Source of the DNA: Arthrobacter sp. efr-133-TYG-118
GTDB taxonomy: Bacteria; Actinomycetota; Actinomycetes; Actinomycetales; Micrococcaceae
Length of the DNA: 64,000 nt
Assembly: GCF_030209755.1 (NCBI RefSeq)
Contig: NZ_JARVRH010000002.1
Coordinates: 124,001-188,000 of the forward strand
Direction of reading: 5' to 3'
In this document: positions 1 through 10,306 of the stretch, piece by piece
Layout of the letters: every line of letters starts with the position of its first letter
Numbering within the stretch: position 1 is the first letter of the stretch
The notes under the pieces: model-generated
Databases searched by the model: none
What the model saw: the letters and a program-made list of their open reading frames with translations, nothing else
Told to the model about the DNA's origin: nothing
Program-made: the position numbers and the translations under genes

Positions 1-1641
1 ATCCGGGGTGAATTTGTCCAGGCTTTCCCGTACCGCCATCAAGAGCTCAAGCTGCGCGCCCCATTCGGCGAAGTTCGCCCCAAGCCGGATTTCGGAGTGC
101 TCCGCAACCTGGTTCATACGCTCCCGCAACCGAGGAAGCTGTTCGGCGGCACTACTGGCCAGTTGCTGGGCTTCCTCGGTCTCCTTGCGGGTGACCAGGC
201 GTGCCCCGTACCAGGGGCTCGACGTCGATGCACGGCTGAAGCTGCCAAGCTCGGCAGCGCGTCGGAGTCTTTCAGCCAGCTCAGCCCGGTCTTTGATATT
301 GTCCAGCACGCTGCGCTTCAAGCGCACCGTCGTTGCAGGGGCAGGCTGGATCGAGGTCAGCTCCGCGAGCGACTGCATTGCCTGATAGGGCGAGCATCCC
401 CAGCGCTGGCGTACATTGTGCAAAGACGCGACATGGTCCATGAGGGCATGGCGGTGCTCGGTCAGAGTCTTGTGGAGATTCGCAAGTTGCGGCTCCAGCG
501 ACTTTTCGTTGCGGATGATCGCGCTGACCAGCTGCCCCTTGAGCTGCTGAGGCGTGGCACCATTGCCCGGCCTGAACAGCATCGATTCAAGGCCCAGGGC
601 TTCAAAATGGGCCGCCAGACCGTTGAGGCTCGCCCGCCGGTCGCCGACGACAAGCACCGATTTTCCCTCATTGACGAGGGCACCGATGGCATTGATGGCC
701 GTCTGGGTCTGGCCGCTGCCTGGCGGGGTGCTCACCACCAGCGAATCGCCTGCCCGCACGGCATCCACGACGTACTGCTGATCTGAGTCCGCATCCAGGA
801 GCAGCGATTCTTCGGCGGGGTCGCGCTCGTCGAGGTTCGGGAACCGTCCGGACTTGATCGGTTCGGGTTCCACGTCCCCGCCGTTGGCCGCTTCAAACAG
901 GGAAGCCACGATGCTGCTGTTCTCGTTGATCCAGGGATCTTCCAAGTTCCCGGACAGATCCGCCAACGTCGTTATGAGGAGATTGGGGGTTACTTCGGCA
1001 CCGTGGATCGGTTGCACCAGCGTCGCCAGTCGCTCAAGGACCGGCTGTGGATCAAGGCGCGCGGTGTTGTACGCCATACGGCTCACTGCGTTGACATCAA
1101 AGACAATTCCATGGACGGTCTTCAAATGCCGGACCAACGCGGGGTTGATGCCCGCCTGCTCAGTGAGTTGCAGCTCGTAGTCATCTTCGCCCGGCCGCGC
1201 CGTGAGTGAGATGGCGGCCAACATAACAGGGGCGGAAACTCGTTGGGGTTTTCCTCCGACCGCCGACGTCCACACGACCGTGCCGCAGGACAGATAACCG
1301 GCGTCGATCCCCCGGTCGTTTCCTAGTTCGAAAATCTTGGAGCGAAGGTTCCTGGCGGCGCGCGCGGCAACAAGATACTGCTGGCGATCCCGGATCAGGG
1401 TGGAAAGCCGGGTTCGACGCCCGGCGAGGAGCTGTGCCAGGCCTGAGGGGTGGCCGTTGCTAAGGTCGATCGACCCTTCCGGCGTCTTGACGAAGCGCAG
1501 CATGGTGTCTGCGCCAGTCACGGGCTTGAGCCCGGACAGCCATTTCCGGAGCTCTACTGAGCTCTCTTCGTGGCTTTGACCTACTGACACCGCTGCCTTC
1601 TTTTCTGTTATAGCTCGAGACGACTTGGACCAAATCGGCAT
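1..1641 (-). CDS. Large AAA/SF1 helicase-like ATPase, N-terminal 547 residues only
   Basis: The frame is open from an ATG at 1641 to the window edge, so the C-terminal part lies outside. After about 290 residues without a recognised domain there is a P-loop-like segment (PPGSGQTQT, residues 306-314) preceded by LVVST, then a motif-Ia-like strand (SVLVVGDRRAS) and a helical region rich in Arg, Glu and Gln. This resembles the start of SF1 helicases with a PPGTGKSQT P-loop, but the P-loop lysine is Gln311. Function is inferred only; a DNA or RNA repair or helicase role is likely. The ribosome-binding site before the ATG is weak. The gene is separated from guaA by a terminator. Confidence 0.7.
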   Translation of the reverse strand, partial: MPIWSKSSRAITEKKAAVSVGQSHEESSVELRKWLSGLKPVTGADTMLRFVKTPEGSIDLSNGHPSGLAQLLAGRRTRLSTLIRDRQQYLVAARAARNLRSKIFELGNDRGIDAGYLSCGTVVWTSAVGGKPQRVSAPVMLAAISLTARPGEDDYELQLTEQAGINPALVRHLKTVHGIVFDVNAVSRMAYNTARLDPQPVLERLATLVQPIHGAEVTPNLLITTLADLSGNLEDPWINENSSIVASLFEAANGGDVEPEPIKSGRFPNLDERDPAEESLLLDADSDQQYVVDAVRAGDSLVVSTPPGSGQTQTAINAIGALVNEGKSVLVVGDRRASLNGLAAHFEALGLESMLFRPGNGATPQQLKGQLVSAIIRNEKSLEPQLANLHKTLTEHRHALMDHVASLHNVRQRWGCSPYQAMQSLAELTSIQPAPATTVRLKRSVLDNIKDRAELAERLRRAAELGSFSRASTSSPWYGARLVTRKETEEAQQLASSAAEQLPRLRERMNQVAEHSEIRLGANFAEWGAQLELLMAVRESLDKFTPD

Positions 1642-1718
1642 ACTTTCGAGGGTAGCGGGAATCGACCGGCAGTCCGCACCGCAACACTGGTGGAAAGGCA
1701 AATTGCCCCTGATTTCAG

Positions 1719-1761
1719 GGGAAATACAAAGTGACCGGCCCTTCGAACAGGGGCCGGTCAC
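1719..1761 (-). terminator. Intrinsic terminator of guaA
   Basis: An 11-bp perfect stem (1731-1741 with 1751-1761, nine-base loop) lies just past the guaA stop. On the minus strand it is followed by a T-rich tail (TTTGTATTT). Confidence 0.85.
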
Positions 1762-1769
1762 TCAGAATG

Positions 1770-3374
1770 CTATTCCCACTCGATGGTTCCCGGCGGCTTG
1801 CTGGTGACATCCAGTACCACGCGGTTGACCCCGTCAACCTCGTTGGTGATCCTGTTGGAGATCCGGGCGAGGAGGTCATACGGGAGCCTCGACCAGTCGG
1901 CGGTCATGGCGTCCTCGGAGGAAACGGGACGCAGTACGATCGGGTGCCCGTAGGTGCGGCCGTCGCCCTGCACGCCTACGCTGCGAACGTCGGCCAGCAG
2001 TACGACAGGCATCTGCCAGACCTCGTTGTCGAGTCCGGCTGCAGTGAGTTCGGCCCGTGCGATGGCGTCTGCCTTGCGAAGCAGGTCGAGTCGTTCCTTG
2101 TTCACTTCCCCGACAATGCGGATACCCAGGCCGGGTCCGGGGAACGGCTGGCGTCCGACGATTTCCTGCGGCAAGCCGAGCTGCGCGCCCACGGCACGAA
2201 CCTCGTCCTTGAACAGGGCGCGGAGCGGTTCAACGAGTTCGAACTGCAGGTCCTCGGGCAGGCCGCCCACGTTGTGGTGGCTCTTGATGTTCGCGGCACC
2301 TTCGCCGCCGCCGGATTCGACGACGTCCGGGTACAGGGTGCCCTGCACGAGGAACTTGATGCTCTCGCCTTCGGACGCAGCTGCGGCGATGATGGCCCGC
2401 TCTGCTTCCTCGAACGCACGAATGAACTCGCGGCCGATGATCTTACGCTTGGTCTCGGGATCGCTGACCCCGGCCAGGGCGGACAGGAATCGCTCCTGCT
2501 CGTTGGCGACATAGAGTTTGACTCCGGTTGCGGCAACGAAGTCACGCTCGACCTGTTCGGCTTCGCCTTCGCGCAGCAAGCCGTGGTCCACGAATACACA
2601 GGTCAGTTGATCGCCCACGGCGCGCTGCACGAGGGCTGCGGCCACGGCCGAGTCGACGCCGCCGGAGAGGCCGCAGATGACCTTGGAGTCGCCGATCTGC
2701 CGGCGGATCCGGTCCACCTGCTCTTCGAGGATGTTGCCGGTGGTCCAGTTCGGCTTCAGGCCGGCTCCGTTGAACAGGAAGTTCTCCAGAACCTGCTGTC
2801 CGTGGACAGAGTGCTTTACTTCCGGGTGCCACTGCACGCCGTAGAGATGCTTCTCTTCGTTCGCGAAAGCAGCCACAGGTGCGCCCGCAGTGGTCGCCAG
2901 GACCTCGAAGCCTTCAGGAGCCTCATGAACGGAGTCTCCGTGGCTCATCCAGGTGTTCTGGGAGTCCGGAAGACCCGCAAGGATGGAGCGCGCCTCGCCA
3001 ACTGTGGTGGCCTCGGTGGCGCCATACTCCCGCAAACCGGTCTGCGCGACCTTGCCGCCGAGCGCGTTCGCCATGGCCTGGAAGCCGTAGCAAATACCGA
3101 AGACCGGGACGCCGGCCTCGAAAAGGTCCGCGCCAACCCTCGGGGCACCCTCGGCATAAACGCTTGAAGGTCCGCCGGAGAGGATGATCGCTGCCGGGTT
3201 CTTGGCCAGAAGCTGCTCGGTGGTGAACGTGTGCGGAACAATTTCCGAGTACACATTCGCTTCACGGACGCGGCGGGCAATCAGCTGCGCGTACTGGGCA
3301 CCGTAGTCAACAACCAGCACCGGCTTCTGGGAAGTCTGAGCTTCAGAACTGAAGGGTGCGGTGGGAGTAGTCAC
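1770..3374 (-). CDS. guaA: GMP synthase (glutamine-hydrolysing)
   Basis: Converts XMP to GMP using ATP and glutamine, the last step of guanine nucleotide synthesis. The N-terminal class I amidotransferase domain shows the nucleophile in FGICYGFQ (Cys95) and the His/Glu pair in QWHPE. It is followed by an ATP-pyrophosphatase domain with SGGVDS (237-242) and the C-terminal dimerisation domain ending in GTIEWE. I chose the GTG at 3374 (534 residues) because family members begin a few residues before the [10 protein letters not shown] strand. A GTG at 3410 would add 12 residues. Neither start has a good Shine-Dalgarno sequence. guaB and guaB3 lie upstream on the same strand, so three guanine-pathway genes sit within 9 kb. 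Confidence 0.97.
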   Translation of the reverse strand: MTTPTAPFSSEAQTSQKPVLVVDYGAQYAQLIARRVREANVYSEIVPHTFTTEQLLAKNPAAIILSGGPSSVYAEGAPRVGADLFEAGVPVFGICYGFQAMANALGGKVAQTGLREYGATEATTVGEARSILAGLPDSQNTWMSHGDSVHEAPEGFEVLATTAGAPVAAFANEEKHLYGVQWHPEVKHSVHGQQVLENFLFNGAGLKPNWTTGNILEEQVDRIRRQIGDSKVICGLSGGVDSAVAAALVQRAVGDQLTCVFVDHGLLREGEAEQVERDFVAATGVKLYVANEQERFLSALAGVSDPETKRKIIGREFIRAFEEAERAIIAAAASEGESIKFLVQGTLYPDVVESGGGEGAANIKSHHNVGGLPEDLQFELVEPLRALFKDEVRAVGAQLGLPQEIVGRQPFPGPGLGIRIVGEVNKERLDLLRKADAIARAELTAAGLDNEVWQMPVVLLADVRSVGVQGDGRTYGHPIVLRPVSSEDAMTADWSRLPYDLLARISNRITNEVDGVNRVVLDVTSKPPGTIEWE

Positions 3375-3494
3375 CGTAACAGCGTACTTTGCCGGGATGC
3401 CCCGGTGCACCTTGAAACCGGTCGTGAAGCTCGGAAACCAGCCCGAAAACTGTCGGACGTTAGCGATCTCACAATGCCCGCCGGGGCGCGCCCG

Positions 3495-4013
3495 TCAGTA
3501 GCGCTTGGAAGCCTGCGGATTCGCGGCGAGCTCCATCTCTACCTCCGAGTGGAACTTCTTCTCCACGATGAAGGACATGAGAGGGACAACGCCGCCCAAG
3601 GCGAGCAGGATGAGCTTCGTGAAGGGCCAGCGCATGAGCGACCACAAGCGGAAGTCCGAGATGAGGTACAGCACGTACATCCAGCCATGGACGATCAGGA
3701 CGCCCACGGAGACATTGACGCCGCCAAGGACCGCCTTGGACTCAGCATCGGCGAATCCGAAACCGAACGGCTGGCCAGTGATTGCGTTGGTCCCGCCGGC
3801 GAAGAGATACACACCGAACACATAGCGCGCAACGAGCTCGGCGCACAGGAGCAGCAGCATGGTGCCGGTGAGGTAGGCCATGACTTTATAGAACTTCAGG
3901 GCCGAGCGGATCTGGGCCGTCGTTCCGCCGAAGCGGCGTTTCTTGGCCGCGCTTGGCTTTGCGGCAGATTCTCCGGACTGTTCGGGCTGGATGGCCGGTT
4001 TGGGCTCAATCAT
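3495..4013 (-). CDS. DUF3817 family integral membrane protein
   Basis: A 172-residue protein with a charged cytoplasmic N-terminus (Lys/Arg-rich to residue 40) and three hydrophobic segments (about 43-65, 97-118 and 130-148). The HGWMYVLYLISDF stretch and overall layout match DUF3817, whose biochemical role is unknown to me. Its ATG overlaps the SURF1 stop by four bases (ATGA), so the two are translationally coupled. The pairing suggests a link to respiratory membrane proteins, which is inference. Confidence 0.85.
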   Translation of the reverse strand: MIEPKPAIQPEQSGESAAKPSAAKKRRFGGTTAQIRSALKFYKVMAYLTGTMLLLLCAELVARYVFGVYLFAGGTNAITGQPFGFGFADAESKAVLGGVNVSVGVLIVHGWMYVLYLISDFRLWSLMRWPFTKLILLALGGVVPLMSFIVEKKFHSEVEMELAANPQASKRY

Positions 4014-4852
4014 GGCTTTACCTGTTCTGGCTTGGTAATTGCTGGCAAATCGTCTGACGGGAAATCGTCGTCGGGTTCTTCCTCGTCTTCTTCGAGGGTG
4101 CGCCGGTAGTCATCGGCCACCATGCGCCACCAAATGTAGAGGGCGAATCCTGCAAAGACCACCCATTCCACGGAGTAGAAAAGGTTGAGCCAGTTGATCT
4201 GTTGGTTGGGGGGCTGGGCCGGGATATTCAAAGGCTTCAGCTGCGAAGGAAGTGCGAGGGTCTTGCCCGCCGATACTTCCGAGGTAGCGGCGACGAAGCC
4301 GGGATAGCTTGAGACTTCCCACGTGTTGATGAGTTCCGCGACGGAAACCGCAGACGCGCGGCCCGCTCCGGCGTCGACGTTTGGCACTGGTGCCTCGGAC
4401 GGCAGGAGCCGTCCGGTCAGTTCAATGGTGCCCGACGGCGGCGGCCCGGCTTGTGCGGGATCGGCGACCCAGCCGCGGGCCACGGGGATCCAGGTCTTCG
4501 CGGATGCGCCGACGCCGTGGAGGACGGGGGCGCCGTCGACAGCAAACGCGGTCACTACCCAGTACCCTTTTTGCCCGGCGAGCAACCGGCCCTCCACAAG
4601 GACCTGCTTGGCTGGATCGTAACTACCTTTGGCGCTGACCATTTGGTCTGATGCCGAACCTGGGAAGAACGTTCCGGGCTGCAATTCCCCGGTAAGCGGC
4701 TTGACTTGCTCCACCGCGGGGTCGTCAACCGGGACGTCGCTCTGGGTGGATCTGCCGAACTGCCACTGGCTGAGCAGCACAAACACCCCGGAGAGCAGGA
4801 GCGCGAAGACAAGTCCTGCGATCCAGCGGGGCTTCAGAGCGGTTTTCAACAC
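4010..4852 (-). CDS. SURF1 family protein (cytochrome oxidase assembly)
   Basis: A 280-residue protein with the SURF1 layout: an N-terminal membrane helix (about 12-31) followed by the conserved QWQFGR motif, a large extracytoplasmic domain with VLVEGR and WIPVARGWV, and a second membrane helix (about 225-245) followed by a Glu/Asp-rich cytoplasmic tail. SURF1 proteins help insert haem into cytochrome c oxidase. Cotranscribed with the DUF3817 gene by a four-base overlap. The acidic C-terminal tail is longer than in the minimal family. Confidence 0.92.
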   Translation of the reverse strand: MLKTALKPRWIAGLVFALLLSGVFVLLSQWQFGRSTQSDVPVDDPAVEQVKPLTGELQPGTFFPGSASDQMVSAKGSYDPAKQVLVEGRLLAGQKGYWVVTAFAVDGAPVLHGVGASAKTWIPVARGWVADPAQAGPPPSGTIELTGRLLPSEAPVPNVDAGAGRASAVSVAELINTWEVSSYPGFVAATSEVSAGKTLALPSQLKPLNIPAQPPNQQINWLNLFYSVEWVVFAGFALYIWWRMVADDYRRTLEEDEEEPDDDFPSDDLPAITKPEQVKP

Positions 4853-4908
4853 CCCTTAACCGTACTTCGTCAAGCTGTAGAACAGCTAAACGAAAGGGCC
4901 TGCCCCTC

Positions 4909-5397
4909 CTAGTGGTCGAAGAACACCAGGCTGGAGTTGATCAGTTCGGCGATGACTTCGGGATCGTGGGCGCGCCGGAGGGATTCCCTGAACGATTCCT
5001 TGGACAGAGAGCGGGCTAAGGTCGCGAGGACTTCCAAGTGGTCCGAGAATGAACTGGCGGGGGTGGCGATGAGCAGGACCAGGGTTGCCGGTCCGTCGCT
5101 TGCGCCGAAGTCCAAGGAGTGTCCGAACTTCGTGACACCAACAGCGATGGAGACCCGGGAGACAAACTCGCTGCGGGCATGCGGAAGGCCAATGCCGCCC
5201 GGCAGCCCGGTGGCAAGTTGGTGTTCACGGGAGTTGACGACTTCGAGGAAGCCTTCAAGGTCCGTGATGCGCCCGGCGGCGTACAGCCTTTCCGCGAGCT
5301 GCCCCGCGGCATCTGTTTTGTCGACCGCTTCCATCTCCAGGATGACGGTCTCGGGCGTCGTCAGTTCGGCATCATACGGGTCCAGTGGTTCCGCCAA
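4909..5397 (-). CDS. PTS EIIA domain protein (fructose/mannitol type), stand-alone
   Basis: A 162-residue single-domain EIIA (PTS_EIIA type 2) with the phospho-accepting histidine in GLPHARS (His73). It normally passes phosphate from HPr to an EIIB domain of a sugar transporter. No EI, HPr, EIIB or EIIC gene is nearby. It begins 38 bases after glpD on the same strand, so the two are probably cotranscribed. A regulatory role connected with glycerol use, or service to a distant permease, are both possible. Confidence 0.88.
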   Translation of the reverse strand: MAEPLDPYDAELTTPETVILEMEAVDKTDAAGQLAERLYAAGRITDLEGFLEVVNSREHQLATGLPGGIGLPHARSEFVSRVSIAVGVTKFGHSLDFGASDGPATLVLLIATPASSFSDHLEVLATLARSLSKESFRESLRRAHDPEVIAELINSSLVFFDH

Positions 5398-5435
5398 GTC
5401 GTTTCCCTCCAGTGTGCCCAGCCAACCCGGGCCGC

Positions 5436-7196
5436 TTAGCGGAGGGGGACGATGTCATCGACACCCATGCGCGCAGCATCGGCCGATTCGTCGTCGGGCT
5501 GCTGTTGGCTGAGCCGTTCAGCTTCCACCCGGGCCAGGTAGTGCTTGATTTCGCTTTCCCGCTGCGCGTCGCTCCAGCCAAGAATTTCTCCCATCAGCTT
5601 AGCGACAACAGGGACCGCGGAAACACCTCTGTCCCACGACTCGATCGAGATACGGGTGCGTCGGGTCAGGACATCATGGACATGCCGGGCACCCTCATGG
5701 GTCGCGGCATACACGACCTCTGCTGAAAGATAGTCGTCTGCCCCCGGCAGGGGCTCGGCCATGGCAGGGTTGTCCTTGATGATCGCCAGGACTTCCGGGG
5801 TCATGGAGCCGTAGCGGTTGAGCAAATGTTCCACCCTTGCGACGTGGACCCCGGCCTCATCAGCGGTTCTTGCCCGCCGGTTCCATGCGGCTTTGAACCC
5901 CTCGGCGCCGAGGAGCGGGATGGTATCGGTGCAGCTCGCGGGTACGCGCTCGTCCATGGCCCGGGTAGCTTCGTCCACCGCGTCCTTCGCCATGACCCGG
6001 TACGTGGTGAACTTTCCGCCCGCAACCACCACCAGGCCCGGAACGGGGTGCGCCACCACATGCTCACGTGAAAGTTTGGCCGTGGAGTCACTCTCCCCCG
6101 CTAGCAGCGGACGGAGGCCCGCGTACACGCCCTCAACATCCTCACGGGTCAAGGGCCGCTTCAAGACCCGGTTGACGTGTTCAAGAACATAGTCGATGTC
6201 CTTCGTGGAAGCGGCAGGATGCGCCTTGTCGAGCTTCCAGTCGGTGTCCGTCGTGCCGATGATCCAGTGCCGCCCCCAGGGGATGACGAACAGTACGGAT
6301 TTTTCGGTCCTTAGGATCAATCCCACCGTGGACTGGAAGCGGTCGCGCGGGACCACAAGGTGGATGCCTTTGGAAGCGCGGACTTTGAGCTGGCCGCGAT
6401 CCGTCACCATGGCCTGGGTCTCGTCCGTCCAGACTCCCGTGGCATTCACCACTTGCTTGGCGCGGACTTCGATGATGCTGCCGTCCTCCTGGTTTTCCAC
6501 CTTCGCGCCCACTACGCGTTCGCCCTCGCGGACGAACGACACCACGCGCATCCTGTTCACGGCATGCGCCCCGTAATGTGCCGCGGTGCGGACGACGTTG
6601 ACCACCAACCTGGCGTCGTCGACCTGTGCATCGTAGTAGCGGATGGAGCCGACGAAGGCATCGCTCTTGAGGCTGGGTGCTGCCCTCAGTGTTCCGCGCC
6701 GGAAGAGGTGTTTGTGCATCGGCACGCCGCGGCTGTGGCCGGAGGTGAGGCCAAGCGTGTCATAGAGGAAGATCCCGGCACCAACGTAGGGCCGCTCCCA
6801 AAAACGCCGGGTCAGCGGGTACAGGAACGGAACCGGCCGGACAAGGTGGGGTGCGATCAGTTGGATCAACAATCCGCGTTCCTGGAGAGCCTCCTGGACC
6901 AGCGCGAAGTCCAGCATTTCCAGGTATCGCAACCCCCCGTGAATCAGCTTCGAGGACCTTGACGACGTTCCCGAAGCCCAGTCCCGGGCCTCGACAATAC
7001 CGACGGACAAGCCGCGTGTCACCGCGTCCAAAGCCGCACCAGCCCCGACCACGCCTCCCCCGACAATCAGGATGTCGAGTTCCTTGCCAGGCTCAGTGGT
7101 CCCCTTGAGAACTTCGATGGATCTGGCCCGTGCCTGCGGACTCAATGCACCTGTTGATGCATCATCCCTTTGCGAACCATCTGCAACACTGCTCAT
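5436..7196 (-). CDS. glpD: Glycerol-3-phosphate dehydrogenase (FAD)
   Basis: Oxidises sn-glycerol-3-phosphate to dihydroxyacetone phosphate, passing electrons to the quinone pool at the membrane. The N-terminal FAD dinucleotide fold is clear (DILIVGGGVVGAG, about residues 41-53), followed by SSRSSKLIHGGLRYLE, IGTTDTDW and the C-terminal DAO helical domain. ATG at 7196 is preferred because it has GGAGG at good spacing; an upstream in-frame start at 7217 would add seven residues. Length 586 fits actinobacterial GlpD. No glpF or glpK is in view. Confidence 0.95.
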   Translation of the reverse strand: MSSVADGSQRDDASTGALSPQARARSIEVLKGTTEPGKELDILIVGGGVVGAGAALDAVTRGLSVGIVEARDWASGTSSRSSKLIHGGLRYLEMLDFALVQEALQERGLLIQLIAPHLVRPVPFLYPLTRRFWERPYVGAGIFLYDTLGLTSGHSRGVPMHKHLFRRGTLRAAPSLKSDAFVGSIRYYDAQVDDARLVVNVVRTAAHYGAHAVNRMRVVSFVREGERVVGAKVENQEDGSIIEVRAKQVVNATGVWTDETQAMVTDRGQLKVRASKGIHLVVPRDRFQSTVGLILRTEKSVLFVIPWGRHWIIGTTDTDWKLDKAHPAASTKDIDYVLEHVNRVLKRPLTREDVEGVYAGLRPLLAGESDSTAKLSREHVVAHPVPGLVVVAGGKFTTYRVMAKDAVDEATRAMDERVPASCTDTIPLLGAEGFKAAWNRRARTADEAGVHVARVEHLLNRYGSMTPEVLAIIKDNPAMAEPLPGADDYLSAEVVYAATHEGARHVHDVLTRRTRISIESWDRGVSAVPVVAKLMGEILGWSDAQRESEIKHYLARVEAERLSQQQPDDESADAARMGVDDIVPLR

Positions 7197-7299
7197 TGGA
7201 CGCCTCCCATCGCACAAAGCCCGTAGTTCCCCACACTACTTCTTGTCCAGCGGCTTGGGCAGGGTTTTCGCGGGCCCGCTAAAGCGGCCCGAGCGTACG

Positions 7300-8436
7300 C
7301 TAGCGGCCCGAGTAAGGCGAGACGACGACGTCGACTCGTTGGAACTCCTTCAGGTCCGAATAACCGGTGGTCGCCATGGAACGGCGAAGCGCGCCGATCA
7401 GGTTGGACGTGCCGTTGGTGTGGTGGCCCGGCCCGAAGAGCACTTCCTCGAGCGGACCGACAGTGCCGACGTTGACCCTGTCGCCGCGGGGCAGTTCAAG
7501 GTGGTGGGCTTCCTGGCCCCAGTGCCAGCCCTTGCCTGGGGCTTCTTCGGCACGGGCCAAAGCGCTGCCGAGCATGACTGCATCGGCGCCCATGGCGATG
7601 GCTTTGACGATGTCACCCGAAGAACCCATGCCGCCGTCAGCGATCACGTGCACGTACCGTCCACCGGACTCATCCATGTAGTCGCGGCGGGCGGCCGCGA
7701 CATCGGAAATGGCGGAAGCCATGGGTGAATGGATGCCGAGCGCACGGCGCGTGGTGGTCGTTGCGCCGCCGCCGAAGCCCACCAGGACGCCGGCCGCTCC
7801 GGTACGCATGAGGTGCAAGGCCGGGGTATAGCCGGCGGCCCCGCCGACGATCACCGGGACGTCGAGTTCGTAGATGAACTGCTTGAGGTTCAGCGGTTCA
7901 TGGTTCTTTGAGACGTGTTCGGCCGAGACGGTGGTGCCCCGAATGACAAAAATGTCGACGCCGGCGGCCACCACGGTCTTGTAGTGCTCCTGCGTACGCT
8001 GCGGCGTCAACGAGCCGGCCACGGTCACGCCGGAAGCACGGATTTCCGCGAGCCTGGTGGTGATCAATTCGGGCTGGATCGGGGCCTTGTAGAGCTCTTG
8101 CATGCGCCGCGTGACCGTCGGGCTGGCCGTTTCATCCGCAAGGGCAGAGATCTCGTCCAGCACGGACTGGGGGTCCTCGTACCGCGTCCACAAGCCCTCG
8201 AGGTCCAGAACGCCCAGACCGCCCAGCCGGCCAAGGGCGATGGCCGTTTCAGGCGACATTGCGGAGTCCATGGGTGCGGCGATCACTGGCATCTCAAACT
8301 TGTAGGCATCAATCTGCCATGAGACGGAAACGTCCTTGGGGTCGCGCGTCCGGCGGTTGGGGACGATCGCGATGTCATCCAGGGAGTAGGCACGACGCCC
8401 ACGCTTGCCACGGCCAATCTCAATCTCGTAAGTCAC
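7300..8436 (-). CDS. guaB3: GuaB3-type IMP dehydrogenase-like protein
   Basis: A 378-residue TIM-barrel protein of the IMPDH/GMP-reductase superfamily without CBS domains, homologous to actinobacterial GuaB3 (PMDSAMSPETA near 55, ADGGMGSSGDIVKA, MLGSAL). The catalytic loop that reads GSICTTR in GuaB reads GGGATTTTR here (residues 222-230), so the catalytic cysteine is replaced by threonine and the loop is two residues longer. A classical IMPDH reaction is therefore doubtful. It lies downstream of guaB on the same strand, with a strong terminator between them, so it probably has its own promoter. Confidence 0.92.
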   Translation of the reverse strand: MTYEIEIGRGKRGRRAYSLDDIAIVPNRRTRDPKDVSVSWQIDAYKFEMPVIAAPMDSAMSPETAIALGRLGGLGVLDLEGLWTRYEDPQSVLDEISALADETASPTVTRRMQELYKAPIQPELITTRLAEIRASGVTVAGSLTPQRTQEHYKTVVAAGVDIFVIRGTTVSAEHVSKNHEPLNLKQFIYELDVPVIVGGAAGYTPALHLMRTGAAGVLVGFGGGATTTTRRALGIHSPMASAISDVAAARRDYMDESGGRYVHVIADGGMGSSGDIVKAIAMGADAVMLGSALARAEEAPGKGWHWGQEAHHLELPRGDRVNVGTVGPLEEVLFGPGHHTNGTSNLIGALRRSMATTGYSDLKEFQRVDVVVSPYSGR

Positions 8437-8515
8437 TGCTCTAGGTTATCCCAGTGCGGCGTGATGTACCGGCAGGGTGACATACAGCATGACGACAGGC
8501 CATGCCTCGTAAATA

Positions 8516-8556
8516 GGCGAGCCCGCCACCTCCATGAGGGAGGTGGCGGGCTCGCC
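8516..8556 (-). terminator. Intrinsic terminator of guaB
   Basis: A perfect 18-bp stem (8516-8533 with 8539-8556) with a five-base loop lies 27 bases after the guaB stop. It is the longest perfect hairpin stem noted in this window. The T-tract on the minus strand is short. Confidence 0.85.
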
Positions 8557-8582
8557 TGAACTGCCTAGGACAGGAACAACGC

Positions 8583-10177
<1,595 letters not shown>

Positions 10178-10306
10178 TGTGCAGAAAGGTTCTGAATAAA
10201 TAGTAGAACCTCGCCGCCGATCCCCATATTCCGCGAGGGCAATGTGAGCAACAGCACCCGGGGCCCGCCATGGAGCCGCCCGGTCGCCCTCGATCCGTCC
10301 GGCCGC

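Noticed and set aside
7271..7291. Terminator after guaB3
   Set aside because: A short stem with a bulge, and no T-tract on the minus strand; support is too weak for a feature.
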